Positions 26,000 to 37,030 of a stretch of 64,000 bases of DNA are shown piece by piece. The translations under genes were made by a program, and so were the position numbers. Location of the stretch: positions 18,861,783 to 18,925,782 of the forward strand of contig CM055109.1 in the NCBI GenBank assembly GCA_029204225.1, given 5' to 3'. The stretch is from Diphasiastrum complanatum. Its lineage: Eukaryota > Streptophyta > Lycopodiopsida > Lycopodiales > Lycopodiaceae. The notes under the pieces were generated by a model. That model did no database searches. It was not told the origin of the DNA and worked only from the letters and a program-made list of their open reading frames with translations. Within the stretch, counting starts at the first letter, position 1; each line of letters begins with the position of its first letter.

Positions 26000-26640
26000 A
26001 GTGCATCCTTAATCTTCTAGAAAGCCTTTAGAGCTTTCTCATTCCAATGTGGATCCATTGTGAGCTTGTAAATTGGTCTGGCTAACTCCGCAAAATCAAG
26101 AATGAAGATCCTATAATAGTTAGCATGACCCATGAAAATATAGACCTTGCAGATCGTCCTCGGTGGTGGTAAATCAATAATGATCCTGATCTTTGATAGA
26201 TCTATGGCGATCCCGTGTCTTGACACTATATGCCTGAGTATCAAGCCATGTGTCACCCAGAATTGACATTTTTTTGGATTCAGGGAGATCTGGTATTTGC
26301 GACATTTTTGTAGCACCTTCTCCAAATTGGATAAGTGTTCTGAATCTGGTCCATGCACGCACAGATCGTCCAAGAAAATTTCCAAAAATTTTTGCAAGTA
26401 ATCTTTGAATTCCACCTGCATGACTCATTGGAAAGTGCTTGGGGCATTGCAAAGTCCGAATGGCATCACTTTATAGGCATAAGTTCTCCATTCCATGGCG
26501 AATGTGTCTTGTGTTGGTCCTGGGGGGCTATTTTCACCTGGTTGTAGCCGCTGAAGCTGTCCAGAAACTGTAGGCTTCGTCGCCATCTACTCTATCGAGG
26601 ACACTTTCCGTAAATGGTAAAGGAAAATGGTCCTTTTTGA
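26000..26640 (-). pseudogene. gypsy A reverse transcriptase, C-terminal part
   Basis: Starts at the inversion breakpoint with KDHFPLPF, then FLDSFSGYNQVKIAP, a frameshift, YAYKVMPFGLCNAPSTFQ, a stop, and the frame 26,017-26,421 with FLDDLCVHG as the catalytic box (gypsy RTs usually have YLDDIIV) followed by LNPKKCQF. The N-terminal part lies inverted at about 27,820-28,210 on the plus strand. At least one frameshift and one stop make it inactive. Confidence 0.88.
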
Positions 26641-28210
26641 GCCACCAAGATTTGCCATCAAGCTAGCAGATCAATCCTGTGTGAAACCAAAAGGTGTAGC
26701 TGCTGATATTCTCGTAAAGATAGCAGACATGCAATTTGTGATTACTTTTGTGGTCATGGATATACTTGAATCTCCATATGCATACCGTGTTTTACTGGGA
26801 AGACCATGGGTGAAGACTGCGCAAGTAGTACACAATCGGGATACAGGGAAACTCACCTTTGAGAACAGAGAACAGGCTGTAAAGGTAGATCCAGCCACAT
26901 GGGCGGTGAAACCTATTGCACCCAAAGCTGATGACGGATCATCCACGACAGATCATACGATTGATCACCCAAGGCCAACCAAGGGAGGTCAATATCATTC
27001 AGAGATGGATGTCATGAGATGGACAGATGCATTAGCAACTATTGACTGCCAGATATGTCAATATGAATCAGATCTAGAATCGAGTACATCTTTACCCAAA
27101 TGTTAGACTATGGACACACCAATCACATTTGGGGTGAATATGATAAACGTAGCATGGCTGTCAGCGGAGTCGATTAAGAACCCAGTGGACGATGATCTAG
27201 TCCCTTGGCAACATGCTCTAACTTATAATAAGGAGATTGAACTGACTGATGAACAAGTCCTACACCACATGGACCCAGATCGTTACGGAACCAAGAAGGT
27301 ACCAGCTCAACCACCACAAAGGTCTGCTATGGCGAAAGTCTCAAGGATCGATCCACCCAAGGCACCTGCGAATAAGAAGAATCAGTTGAAGCAACGCTAC
27401 AACCAGGTGATCCGATGGAGTGATCTACTTGAAGAGGCAATAGCTATAGTAGACATTCATATTCGCAACCATGAGGCGAATGTCACAGCACTCCCGAAGA
27501 AAGACAACAAGGATGAACCACCAAAATGATAAAAGGACAAAAAGAAGGTGTTGGATTCCTTGAAGTCAATCAAGTTGGACTCAGATTTAGTGTCATCTTC
27601 TACATAGGTGATAGAAAATAAAAAAATGACCAGTCGGACCAAGATCAATATGGTGAAAGAGGAATCTCAACGAGCTCCAGTTCACGAGATGCCTGATACT
27701 TTCAAGAATTATACATTGGACGACGTGGTAATCATGATGCTGCAAGCCCAACGAGAACCTGATCAAAGTAAGGCACCAGTGGAACAAGTCTTTGAGGGAC
27801 TTGCGTGAATACAGCCAATGAATCTTGCAGAACCAGGAGAAGAAGAAAGGATAGTACATGTGGGAGAGCAGTTAACACCCACGCAGTTCAAGAGACTACG
27901 ATTCTTGTTGGTGGAATATAAAGACTATTTGGCCTGGAGCTATAGTTATCTAAAGGGCATTCTGCCAATAGTAGTCCAACACACCATACCTTTGGTGGAC
28001 GGAGCAGTCCCCAAGGTAAGTCGTTACTACCGCTGCAACCCAAATTTTACAGAACTGATCAAGCAAGAGTTGTAGAAGCTTATGGATGCATATTTCATTT
28101 ACGAAATCGAACACACAGAATGGGTATCGCCGATAGTTATAGTACCCAAGAAGAATGGCAAAATGTGGATCTGTGTGAATCTGAAAGTGCTTAATGCAAT
28201 CACTAGACCC
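26640..28210 (+). pseudogene. Inverted block of gypsy A: protease end, linker, RT start
   Basis: On the plus strand, opposite to the rest of gypsy A. First (from 26,640, frame 26,627-27,106) comes the protease C-terminal half: FAIKLADQS, MDILESPYAYRVLLGRP. Then the pol linker (27,110-27,529; 27,608-27,808 with LDDVVIMMLQAQREP). Then the RT start (27,818-28,075 and 28,082-28,210): DYLAWSYSYLKG, WVSPIVIVPKKNGK, WICVNLKVLNAITR. The minus-strand parts resume exactly where these end, on both sides. Stops are few: 27,104, 27,527, 27,806 and 28,073. Confidence 0.9.
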
Positions 28211-28575
28211 CATTTTTTGTACAAAGTAGTGGAGATCAGATTGACACCTGATCCTCCATCTACCACTGCCGCCTCATCCTCGTATCTCTTGTGTTTGATT
28301 GGCAAAGTGATGTTGTGTTCCTCACTTTCCCATGCTGCTCCGATGTGGAGGACGTTACTTGTTTCATCATAGCCCACACAATATATGGGCTCAGGCGCTA
28401 CATCTGGCTCCTCATCCGCTTTGGCCCATTCAGCTAGAAGGCTTTTCGCTTGTGGTGCAATTTGCAGTAGTTCTCTGAGTGATAAACTAACATGGCTTGG
28501 CAACAAAAGTGTGAGACTTTCAGTGCATGGTTCCTCGGGTTCCACCATGTGAAAAGGTGGTTCATGTTGGTGCAA
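28210..28575 (-). pseudogene. gypsy A protease, N-terminal half
   Basis: A minus-strand frame with VVDGGSGVNLIS near its end, the gypsy aspartic-protease active site in the DGGSG form. It breaks off about eight residues later at the inversion point; the frame then runs out of homology through antisense RT sequence to 28,099. The second half is in the plus-strand block starting at 26,640. Gypsy B carries the same domain unbroken at 35,147-35,488, which confirms the order. Confidence 0.85.
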
Positions 28576-28599
28576 CCGATCATTCTGATCAGTGCGCAG

Positions 28600-30310
28600 T
28601 GGTGAGCCCGCTTGCGATTCTTGTTCGACGCCGACTGGAGGTTCTGTGGAATTGTTTCATTCTTGCTGTTTTTCCTTCTCTTGTGCTTTTTGTACCTAGT
28701 GTCTTATTTTCTGGTACTGTCTTCTCTCTTCCCTCACATTTGGATATGGCACTGAAGTTGAGGGTTGGTCGTTAGTGATCGTTGGTGGTGGTGAGGGAGC
28801 CAGTTCCTTCCTCTTCTGTGTTCGCATAACAGCTAACACAGGAGCGTGGTCTTGTCGACCTTTCGATGGCATCTCCACTGGAACTGCTGGTTGTTGTATG
28901 GAAATGAGATTAAGCGGTGCACTGGTTCCAAGTTTAAATGGACAATTCTTGAAACAGTGTCCATAACCGCAATCTCAGTAGGAGGTTGTATATTGTCCCT
29001 TGTAGGGACATTCTGCAATTCTGTGTCCTTCCCCGCATCCGTAGTAGCCGTAATTTCTTCCACCTTGACGTTGAGTTTGAGCTGCATAGGCCAAAACGTA
29101 TTCATTTATGGCAGGATCCATAAATGGTTCATCTGGTCCGTACCACTGCTGCTGCTCAAGTTGAGGTGACATTTGCATTTCTTCTTCCACTGCTATCAGG
29201 TTTACATGGGCCACTTGTTGATTGGTTGGCCCTGGTGGAGCAGGTAAGGCCATGCGTTGTGGTTGATTGGGTACGCCATACCTTGGTGTCGCGTTAGGTT
29301 CCCTTTGATGATAAGGATAAGAAGTCTGATAAGGACTTCTCTTCTATTGAACAACCCTGGGGTTAAATGGACAAAATGCCTTATCGTGCGATGTCGCATT
29401 GCACAGATGGCAGAATCTATGTGTCAGTCTCAGATTTTGCTTTAGGACTAGACAATTGTTCGCTGTATGGTTTTGCGTGCATACTGAACACCATACATTT
29501 TCTCGTCGAGGATACTGCAGCTGGTTTGGTTCCGGTTAATGTGGAGTTACTGCTATAGTTCCCTATAAGGCCTTCAGTTTTTGGTCAAACTGCGCCGTAA
29601 GTTGCTCCATCTGCTGTTTGTGTAATTTTGTCATTTGCTCCAACAGCAGTTCTATGGATAGAGCGGATGCGTTTGATGATGATGATGCGATCGAGAGAGT
29701 AGGAGTGTGGGTGGAAGGATATTCATTGTCAGATCCCTCATCCTCTTTCCTGATGGCATCTTCCATAGCTTCTTGTAGAGTAGCGTACTGCTCCCGTCGT
29801 TTCAGTTTCCTTCTAATGCTTCGTGGTAATCCGGCTAGGAACCACATGATCACCGCATGATCGGGAGTCAGGGTTGAACTGCACTCGGATCGTAGATGTT
29901 TGAACTGTTCAATATAGTCCCGGACCCTTTCTCGTTTTCCCATCTTGACTTTGCGATTTCTCTTCCTCTGACAAGTTAAAAAACCAATCCCGAGCCACTA
30001 CAAGTAAGGACATAGAGAATAGCATCAGCTTCTCTGTAGATGCCCGTTCGTCGTAGATTTCACAAGCTTGCTCGTAGATCTAGAGGAATCGGATGGGATC
30101 TGATGATTCGTCGTATTTTGGTGTCTCCATCTGTGGTGCTCTCCGAACTGCATGCAAGGGTGTGACAGGTATGGGTTGGCCCATTGAATCCATTGGTGCT
30201 AGTTCCGGTTCTGCCTCTTGTTGCACAGTTGCTAATATGGGAAGGTGTGGTGTCTGATTTGCTATCCTTTGTGCTATCGATTGTCTCGATCTCAGATTCA
30301 TCCGATGGTG
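28600..30310 (-). pseudogene. gypsy A gag
   Basis: Packages element RNA. Frames in order: the start at 30,080-30,301 (ending DPIRFL before a stop), a capsid stretch with DWFFNLSEEE near 29,970, the frame 29,563-29,943 with RVRDYIEQFKHLRSEC and WFLAGLP, a Gln-rich helical end, then 28,975-29,253 with the zinc knuckle Y-G-C-GEG-H-RIAE-C, where the first Cys of CCHC is Tyr (YYGCGEGH). A second Cys/His-like stretch near 28,940 (LFQ-CP) is weak. Several stops and shifts break it. Confidence 0.82.
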
Positions 30311-30365
30311 GGTTCCAAAGTGATTGGATCTTGCTTATACAGTAGAATGTAGTCTGGATCTTCAA

Positions 30366-31550
30366 AAATCTGACTGATCTGATCGACCAGGAATGAATTT
30401 TAGGCCTTTTATGGTGGTTTTTCCTTGATAACTTTTTATTCTTTGCACTGATTGACTTGATATTTTGACAGTAGCTAGATCTGATGCAAATCTTTCCACT
30501 GATCTGGTCTGCGAGGGTTATCTTGTTCGAGGGTTGGTTGTCAGAGGGTTCTTTAGCTATTTTTGCAGGTAAAAAACTTGATATCTTTCAGATCTCTGGG
30601 AAGTAACTCTCGCAACTTCACAGTAGCTGGATCTGGGTCAGATCTCACTATAGAATTCTCTGCGAGAGTTAACTCTCGCAAGAAGTGAAAATTTCATTGT
30701 CTACGAGGGTTCAAAATCACTTTTTGTGCTTGATCTTCACCAGATTTTCACACTAACTCTTGCAGGCTTCATCACTGATGTAATTTGACATTTTGAACTG
30801 ATTGAGCTGCGAGAGTTCTTACTGGAAGGATTTGCTAAATCTTCACGTTTTAGTGATTTTTAGCACTTAAATCCAGTTTTCTGCTCATTGGAATCAAACT
30901 AATTCTCGCAAGCTCTTTTGTGTCCTAGTCTCACTGAGATGGAACTTTAGAATCCTCTGCGAGAGTTCTTGACCACTAAAACTGAAAATTTCACTGTCTG
31001 CGAGAGTTCACTGGTACTTTCCCATTTTTTTTTCAGTGGGAACTCTTGCACAGGCACTTATACATCAAACTAACTCTCGCAAGCTTCTCTGTGTCATGGT
31101 CTCACTGAGATGGAACTTCAAAGGGCTCTGCAAGAGTTCTTATAAGATTTGATTTTTTTTTGGATTTTTTCAAGGGTTTTTTGAATTTTTTATGAATTTT
31201 CTCTTATTTTTACAATCTATTTGGAACTAACTCTCGTAGGCTTCTATGCAGGTCTGGGACAATACTTTAATTCCCAGATATAAAAATTTGATGAGTTTTT
31301 TTGGGCCTTTTTCCCTCCAAAATGCAAACTGGTGTGTTTTTTTGAGTTTTTTGGATGATTGGTTTGGGTTTCAAGCCCTTAGAGGTTGTTCAGGGCCTCC
31401 TATACCCTCTCACACCTCCTCCGCTAGCTGTGAATAGTCCAAACACAAAAAAATACAGAAAACTAACTCTGAAGTCCCAAAAATCTACCTAAACTACTCT
31501 AAAAAGCAAGAAAATAGCTAAAATGCAGCTAAACTAGTTAGCGGAAACCT
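30366..31550 (-). repeat. gypsy A leader rich in a CTGCGAGAGTT motif
   Basis: Untranslated leader between PBS and gag. From about 30,500 to 31,240 the motif CTGCGAGAGTT or its complement AACTCTCGCAG appears about 14 times in exact or near form, in both orientations, sometimes back to back (near 30,660: GCGAGAGTTAACTCTCGC, an 18-base palindrome). A longer unit with CTCACTGAGATGGAACTT repeats near 30,930 and 31,090 and matches the gypsy C leader. No ORF with recognisable features. Confidence 0.75.
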
Positions 31551-31569
31551 ATCCCCGGCAACGGCGCCA
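31551..31569 (-). promoter_or_regulatory. Primer-binding site of gypsy A (tRNA-Asp)
   Basis: On the minus strand this begins TGGCGCCGTTGCCGGGGA, an exact complement of the 3' end of plant tRNA-Asp(GUC), the primer used by many plant Athila/Tat-type gypsy elements. It sets the inner end of the 5' LTR. Confidence 0.88.
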
Positions 31570-31572
31570 CTA

Positions 31573-32366
31573 TGGGTCGAAGATCTCTCGTAGTATAGCC
31601 CTTTCACCTGTCAACAAAGGTTAGATCACTGGATAGGTACCTAACTATGCATAGATGCTACTTTTAGTTAATTTCCTACTTTCTCCCTTAACTCTACTCA
31701 CCACTATACTATACTAGCATTCATCATGGTTCTGGTTGAAGAGAAGGAATGGAGAAGAAGAGATTGAGAAGGGAAGAGAAAGAGAGAGATAGAGCGTGAG
31801 GGTGGAGGTTAGCTCAAATGCTCCTTATGCTTGCTAATGGAAAAGCATTCACTATGGCAAACAATAAACATGAGAATAGAAAGCAATGGAAAACACAATG
31901 AAGAGCAATAGCAAGTAGTGAATAGCAAATGAGGATGCTTCTCTTCCAAAAATGGTAGAGTTTTCTCCTTCTCATTAAGCATGAAAATAGTGTACAAATG
32001 GTGCCTTTTTATAAAATGGGGAAGGCCCTTGCTCCTCAATCTTATTGGCTAATATTCACAATGATCCTATCCATTCATCTTGGACCCAACTTGATCCAAG
32101 GGTCCACAAAAAGTACATTAGAAATCACAAGATTCATGTGAGTCCCAATTTGGACCCAACTCTAAAAAGTGATCTCTAAGTTTAAAAATGACATTGGGCT
32201 TCTAGTTTTATTTTAATTCCAAGGCCCAAGTCAAGTTTATTTTATTTACAACTCTAATTGCGTGCTCATTGGGCCATGGGCTTATACACGCAGGATGCCA
32301 TGCCCTCGCAACACATTTTATTGGAGGATTTTATTTATTTACACTTTGTTGGGAATACCCCCAACA
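31573..32366 (-). repeat. 5' LTR of gypsy A
   Basis: The end at 32,366 (TGTTGGGGG on the minus strand) and the position of the PBS give a proposed length of 794. Of this, 31,797-32,366 has a direct copy at 15,851-16,420; the 31,573-31,796 part has no partner, which I read as loss from the 3' copy. The only alternative is a 570-base LTR with a PBS set back by over 200 bases, which would be odd. Confidence 0.7.
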
Positions 32367-33781
32367 CTTGCATGTAAGTGGATCTATAGATTAAAATACA
32401 ATCAAGATGGATCTATAAGTAAGTACAAAGCTAGATTGGTTGCTAAGGAGTTTCTTCAAACTAAAGGCATAGATTATGGAAAAACATTTGCTTCTATAGC
32501 AAAACTTATAACCATTAGATTGATCATTTGTATTGCTACTTTATTCAAGTGGAATCTCTATCAAATGGATGTGACAAATGCTTTTTTGAATGGCTACTTG
32601 GAGGAGGAAATATACATGTTGCAACCCAAGGGCTTCATCAAGGATGGTGAGGAGGACAAGGTTTGCCACTTAAGGAAGAGCCTATATGGCTTGAAGCAAG
32701 CACCTACAGCCTGGTACTCTAGGTTGCATGATTTTCTCTACTCTCTTGGCTTTGTGATTAGCTCTTATGAGCCGTCTTTGTACATCAAATGTAAGGATGA
32801 AAAGATCATCATTTTAGTACTTTATGTTGATGATATCATATTGATAGAAAATGATGGTGAAGGCATGTTAAAGTTTCCTTGTCTAGTGAATTCAAGATGG
32901 TAGACCTAGGACTTCTTAAGTTCATACTTGGAATAGAAGTTACTAGAGGTAGTGATTTTACTTTTATAAGTCAATCAAAGTATGCTACTTCCATTCTTGA
33001 GAGGTTTGGCATGAAAGATTGTAAAGGGATGGACACCCCTATTGAGCAAACTTGTAAAGTTACTAATGATTGTGATGAAGCATCCTTTGAGGACATCACA
33101 CTCTTTAGGAAGCTAATAGACTCCTTAGTCTATTTGACAATCACTAGACCAGATTTGAGTTATAGTGTAAGCAAGTTAAGTCAATATATGCAAGGTCCCT
33201 TGATGCATCATTGGAAAAGTGCCAAGAGAATGCTTAGATATGTCTCTTCTACTAGATTTTTTGGCATTCTCTATCAAGGATCTAACTTGTACTTGAGAGC
33301 ATTTTCGGATTCAGATTTTGCTAGAGATAAGATGGATAGAAGATCCATAAGTGCATTTGTCACTTTTTTTTGTGGAGGAGTGATATCTTGGCTTTCCAAA
33401 AAGCAAGATACCATTTCTCTTTCCTCTTGTGAAGCCGAGTACAAGGCATTGACTTCAACAACCAAAGAACTCCTTGACTAAGAAGAATTTTGGTGGAACT
33501 TCAAGTACTAAAGGCCAAGGAGGTCCCTTGCATCTATTGTGACAATCAAGCTTCTCAACAAATTGCTACCAATCTGATCTTCCATGCTAGAACAAAGCAT
33601 ATTGATAGCTCAACACTTTGTGAGGGAGAAGGTGCAATCCAAGGAGGTTCAACTTCATCATGTGTCTTCATCCGAGTGCATAGCTGATATCTTAACCAAA
33701 CCTTTGGCTAAACATTCATTTTTCAAGTTAAGAAATGCCCTTGGAGTTGTAGATATGTGTACATTAGACTTGCCAAGTTAG
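32367..33781 (+). pseudogene. copia 3 reverse transcriptase and RNase H
   Basis: Resumes after gypsy A at the RT start: CKWIYRLKYNQDGSISKYKARLVAKEF, DVTNAFLNGYLEEEIYM, SLYGLKQAPTAWY, and the catalytic box LYVDDI, all well kept. A frameshift near 32,880 leads to the second frame (32,879-33,481): LKFILGIEV, TRPDLSYSV, and RNase H with SDSDFA and SSCEAEYKAL. A stop after LLD, then a shift near 33,590, precede the end with CDNQASQQIA, ADILTKPLAKHSF and LGVVDM. The whole RT/RNase H domain is covered with three defects. Confidence 0.92.
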
Positions 33782-33794
33782 AAGTGAGGAGGAG
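33782..33794 (+). promoter_or_regulatory. Polypurine tract of copia 3
   Basis: AAGTGAGGAGGAG lies directly before the 3' LTR and would prime plus-strand synthesis. Confidence 0.85.
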
Positions 33795-34567
33795 TGCTAA
33801 AATATCACTTCCAACTTGTTGTATCTTGTAGATCTCAAGTTATTTGAGCTTGATAGGATCTCACACATGTGGAGTCTGTTCCCACATGTGAAAGAATGTA
33901 CATAAGTCATTTTTATTAAGTTAGATTGGTTTTAGCTTGATCTACACTAGTGTGAAATTGACCTTTGAGTAGAATCTTGAAAATGGTCAAATTTGTCAAA
34001 CTTTTTGTAAATAGATTGGACTTCCAAGTTAATGAGTTATTACTCACACATGTAAAGATACCATTCACATGTGTGGATAAGCTTCTAGGAGATAAGATAG
34101 AAAGATTATATTTGATCCTATTTTATAGGGAATATTCCTATAAATGTGGAAGACTAGCTTTTTGTTTTCTAGCCAAAGAGAATAGTCAACTTTGGGAAAT
34201 GAGCACATATGGCTCCCATTGGTGGATCTGGATGAATAGGCACTCTTAACACATGTGAAGGCTGAGAAGTTGATGTGACATTGGCAAATTCTAGTTTTGT
34301 TGAGATTTCCACATTTGTCTTGAGTTTTGATGAATGAAATGCATTTGTAAGTTAATGTACTTTACTCTTTGTAAACAGGCCGTACAAGTACTATCCTCCA
34401 CATTGTGTTTGATCATTTGATCCATTGCTCTTGCTTAAATCATAGTGTAAAGCATCTAGATCAAGATCTAGCATCTAGAACTTGATAGATCTTTGGATTA
34501 AGCAATCAATAACTCTTAATGATTGATAGTACAATCAATATTTGTCCTTTTTCTCTAAAAATTGACA
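33795..34567 (+). repeat. 3' LTR of copia 3
   Basis: Starts TGCTAAAATATC (5' copy: TGTTAA...) and ends ATTGACA. Two deletions relative to the 5' LTR, near 34,260 and near 34,405, account for the 80-base length difference. Confidence 0.92.
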
Positions 34568-35110
34568 AGAATCCCAGTATTCACTTCCCAAATAAACTTT
34601 GTTTTCCTCCAGCTTGTGAAAATCGCGGTATTGAATATCACGTGAAGGACTATCCAAACCTGCTGCCCCTGTCTATTTAGTGCAAGTAGAAACTTTGCCA
34701 GTTGAAATTCATCTCGCATGAGTCTTGGCTTGGGCACAAACCCAATGCCAAGCCCCTGTCTATTCAATGCAAGTAGAAACTTTGCCAGTTGAAACTCATC
34801 TCGCATCGGTCTTGACTCAGGCACAAACCCGATGCCAAGCCCTTACACTTGCACCCAGCAAAACTCAGCAGCATGCTGTCCCTCCAAGTGAAGATTCGTC
34901 CTCGATAGTTTATCCTCACCCATCTGAAGAAATTCAGCTGCATCATCAATATTGCCAGCAAATCCGCAAACAATCTTCTACCTCCTATAAAGTACCTCAC
35001 AAGCCTTTTAGAAACAAAACCCTTGAAGGTACTAAAGTCTAGGGGGATTTACTGCAAGCGAATGTCACTCTCCCTTTCCATGTTCTATAGAAACATGCTG
35101 GCAAATAGAA
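34568..35110 (+). pseudogene. gypsy B gag, C-terminal part
   Basis: Begins at the copia 3 insertion. Near 34,610 a Cys/His stretch (C-FPPA-C-ENRGIEY-H-VKDYPN) looks like a degraded zinc knuckle. The frame 34,725-35,042 is Gln/Pro/Ser-rich and holds an 87-base tandem duplication (34,665-34,751 and 34,752-34,838; QVETLPVE repeated). It then stops before the protease. A typical spacer end of a gypsy gag. Confidence 0.6.
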
Positions 35111-35146
35111 ACACCAAATCCAATCCACTGACACCACCAGGATGAG

Positions 35147-35488
35147 TTGTCCGAAATGCCATTACATCTCACTAATCCACTCAGTGAATGGGGCAACATC
35201 AAAATCTCAGCTACCCATCACCAATCTTGCAAAGTCCTACCTGTTCTCTATAGCGGCTCAGGTGTAAATATCATTTCCACATTCCTCATGCTAGAATGGA
35301 ATCTAAGAGACAAGCTTACCAAACCCACTTGTCAGCTTAGGATGGCTGATCAAAGTGTGATTCGACCTACCGGTTTTCTTCTACAAGTGCTGATCAAACT
35401 AGGAGGTCTAAAGTTTTCTGTAGATTTAGTAGTACTTGATATTCCTAGTAATGCCTATTCTTATGAGTTACTACTTGGTCGCCCATGA
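35147..35488 (+). pseudogene. gypsy B aspartic protease
   Basis: A 113-codon frame covers the whole domain: the active-site region reads YSGSGVNIIS, where gypsy A has DGGSGVNLIS, so the catalytic Asp is Tyr. Then CQLRMADQS, a hydrophobic strand, and VVLDIPSNAYSYELLLGRP. It ends at a stop after GRP. It shows the uninverted order of the protease halves that are separated in gypsy A. Confidence 0.85.
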
Positions 35489-36706
35489 CTCCCTAATGCA
35501 TGAGTCGTTCACAACTGGAGCAAATGCCATGTCACCTTTGGAAATCGAGACAAATCTATCACCATCGATTCATCTGACAAACTCAAACCTGCACGGTTTC
35601 ATGACGAGGGATTCTCCACCACTAATTCAGTGTTTGAGCCATACCAATCTAGACACGAAAAAGGTCAATTATGTTGAATCTACTGATATAATAAGCTAGA
35701 ATCACAGTTTAGCTACCATTGATTGTGTGAATGCTGATTCTTGTGCTCAACATCAGGATGATTGTACCTATACTCCTCTGACCAATAACGAACAAATTCT
35801 TGATCTAGACACCCCTATCATTAATATCAATTTTATTGATATTCTTCCACACAATGATGAGTTGCTAAATGTTTCATGGCTACCTACTAATGAATCAAAA
35901 TATTTTTTTTGTAGATGACGAAAATGTCTTGCGAATTCAGAATTGCTCAGAAGATTCAGACATTTCTGATATCCAAATCCTCAACTACATGGAGGCACTT
36001 TCACTTAAGGCCTTTCCGTAACAGTCATCTTAAGTGGAACCAATGGCCAATGTTACCGTCGTAAAACCTGATACGAAGTTCTACCGAGTCAAACGCCCAA
36101 ACTATCTATAGGACCTCTATGAGGAGAAAACAATCTTTCAAATCGATGACGAAATCCTCCATGATGTGCCACCACTTTCTCATCCACACATCTCATGTCC
36201 TCCGAAGCCACAACCTCGTGGCTATACCATGAAGGAAAAGATGAAGAAACCTCTTCAGATTCAGGCGCCTGGTGACCTTACCACTGCTAGAAAAGTTTCT
36301 GAGATTGCATATGTTCCTACACCAAACCTTGAAACTCCCAAATCATCATCCAGACTGTTGAAAGACAAGGCCCCCCTCAAATCTCCAGCCCATGATGTGC
36401 TTGAATACTTTAAGGACTGTACGATCAAAGATGTCACAGTCCAATTACCCCAAGCTCAACGTGAGCCAAATGGTAATTCGTCCTATGAAGGCCCTGTCCA
36501 CACCATCACTCTTTATTGAGTGAGCCAAATGAAAGTAACGAATACATTGTCCACATTGGGGCTCATCTCAATTGAGGCCAACGCAGAAGGCTTGAAAAGC
36601 TCCTGTGCAAATATTGCCATGTCTTTGTTTGGTCCTATAAAGACATGACAAGTGTCCCACCCCAGGTAGCTGTGCATCATATTCCCCTTAAGCCAAGTGC
36701 GAGCTA
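35489..36706 (+). pseudogene. gypsy B pol linker and start of RT region
   Basis: Frames 35,436-35,699, 35,727-35,918 and 36,166-36,519 are the linker; the last has IKDVTVQLPQAQREP, matching LDDVVIMMLQAQREP in gypsy A. After 36,540 come VHIGAHL and FVWSYKDMTSVPP, the stretch just before the RT fingers, then HHIPLKP. Homology then ends and integrase sequence begins at about 36,707, so nearly all of RT, all of RNase H and most of integrase are deleted. Confidence 0.8.
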
Positions 36707-37010
36707 AAACTTCATGCTGCTCTATGGGCCTACCGCACTACCCTGAAGCGAGCCACAAGCTTTATGGCCAAGAAGCGGTTATGCCTGTAGAATTCCATAT
36801 TCCGTCTCTTCGAGTAGCATATAATCTTGAGCTAGATAATCGACAAATCCTAGCAAATAGGTTATTTCATCTGGAACAACTGTGTGAAACACGTCGGATC
36901 AGCATCCATGCTCAACAAGTCCACAAACGTCGACAAAAAGCATGGCATAATCGAGTTCATGCTCTCAAGTTCATGTTAAAAATTTTTAGAATTTTCAAAC
37001 TTGCCAAAAC
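36707..37010 (+). pseudogene. gypsy B integrase, C-terminal remnant
   Basis: Begins at LKLHAALWAYRTTLK, the segment after the catalytic core. A frameshift leads to LYGQEAVMPVEFHIPSLRVA and a tail with LEQLCETRRISIHAQ...KAWHNR, matching the gypsy A tail at 20,820-21,100. All catalytic residues are upstream of the deletion and so absent. Confidence 0.85.
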
Positions 37011-37030
37011 AATCTAGAATCACTACCACC

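Noticed and set aside
28099-28210. Protease frame continuing to 28,099
   Set aside because: Past the inversion point it reads the antisense of RT sequence; its residues lose all protease similarity there.
31551-31569. A tRNA-Asp gene
   Set aside because: Only the 3' end complement and a short 5'-like segment are present, in an arrangement that cannot fold as a tRNA; the 3' part is a primer-binding site.
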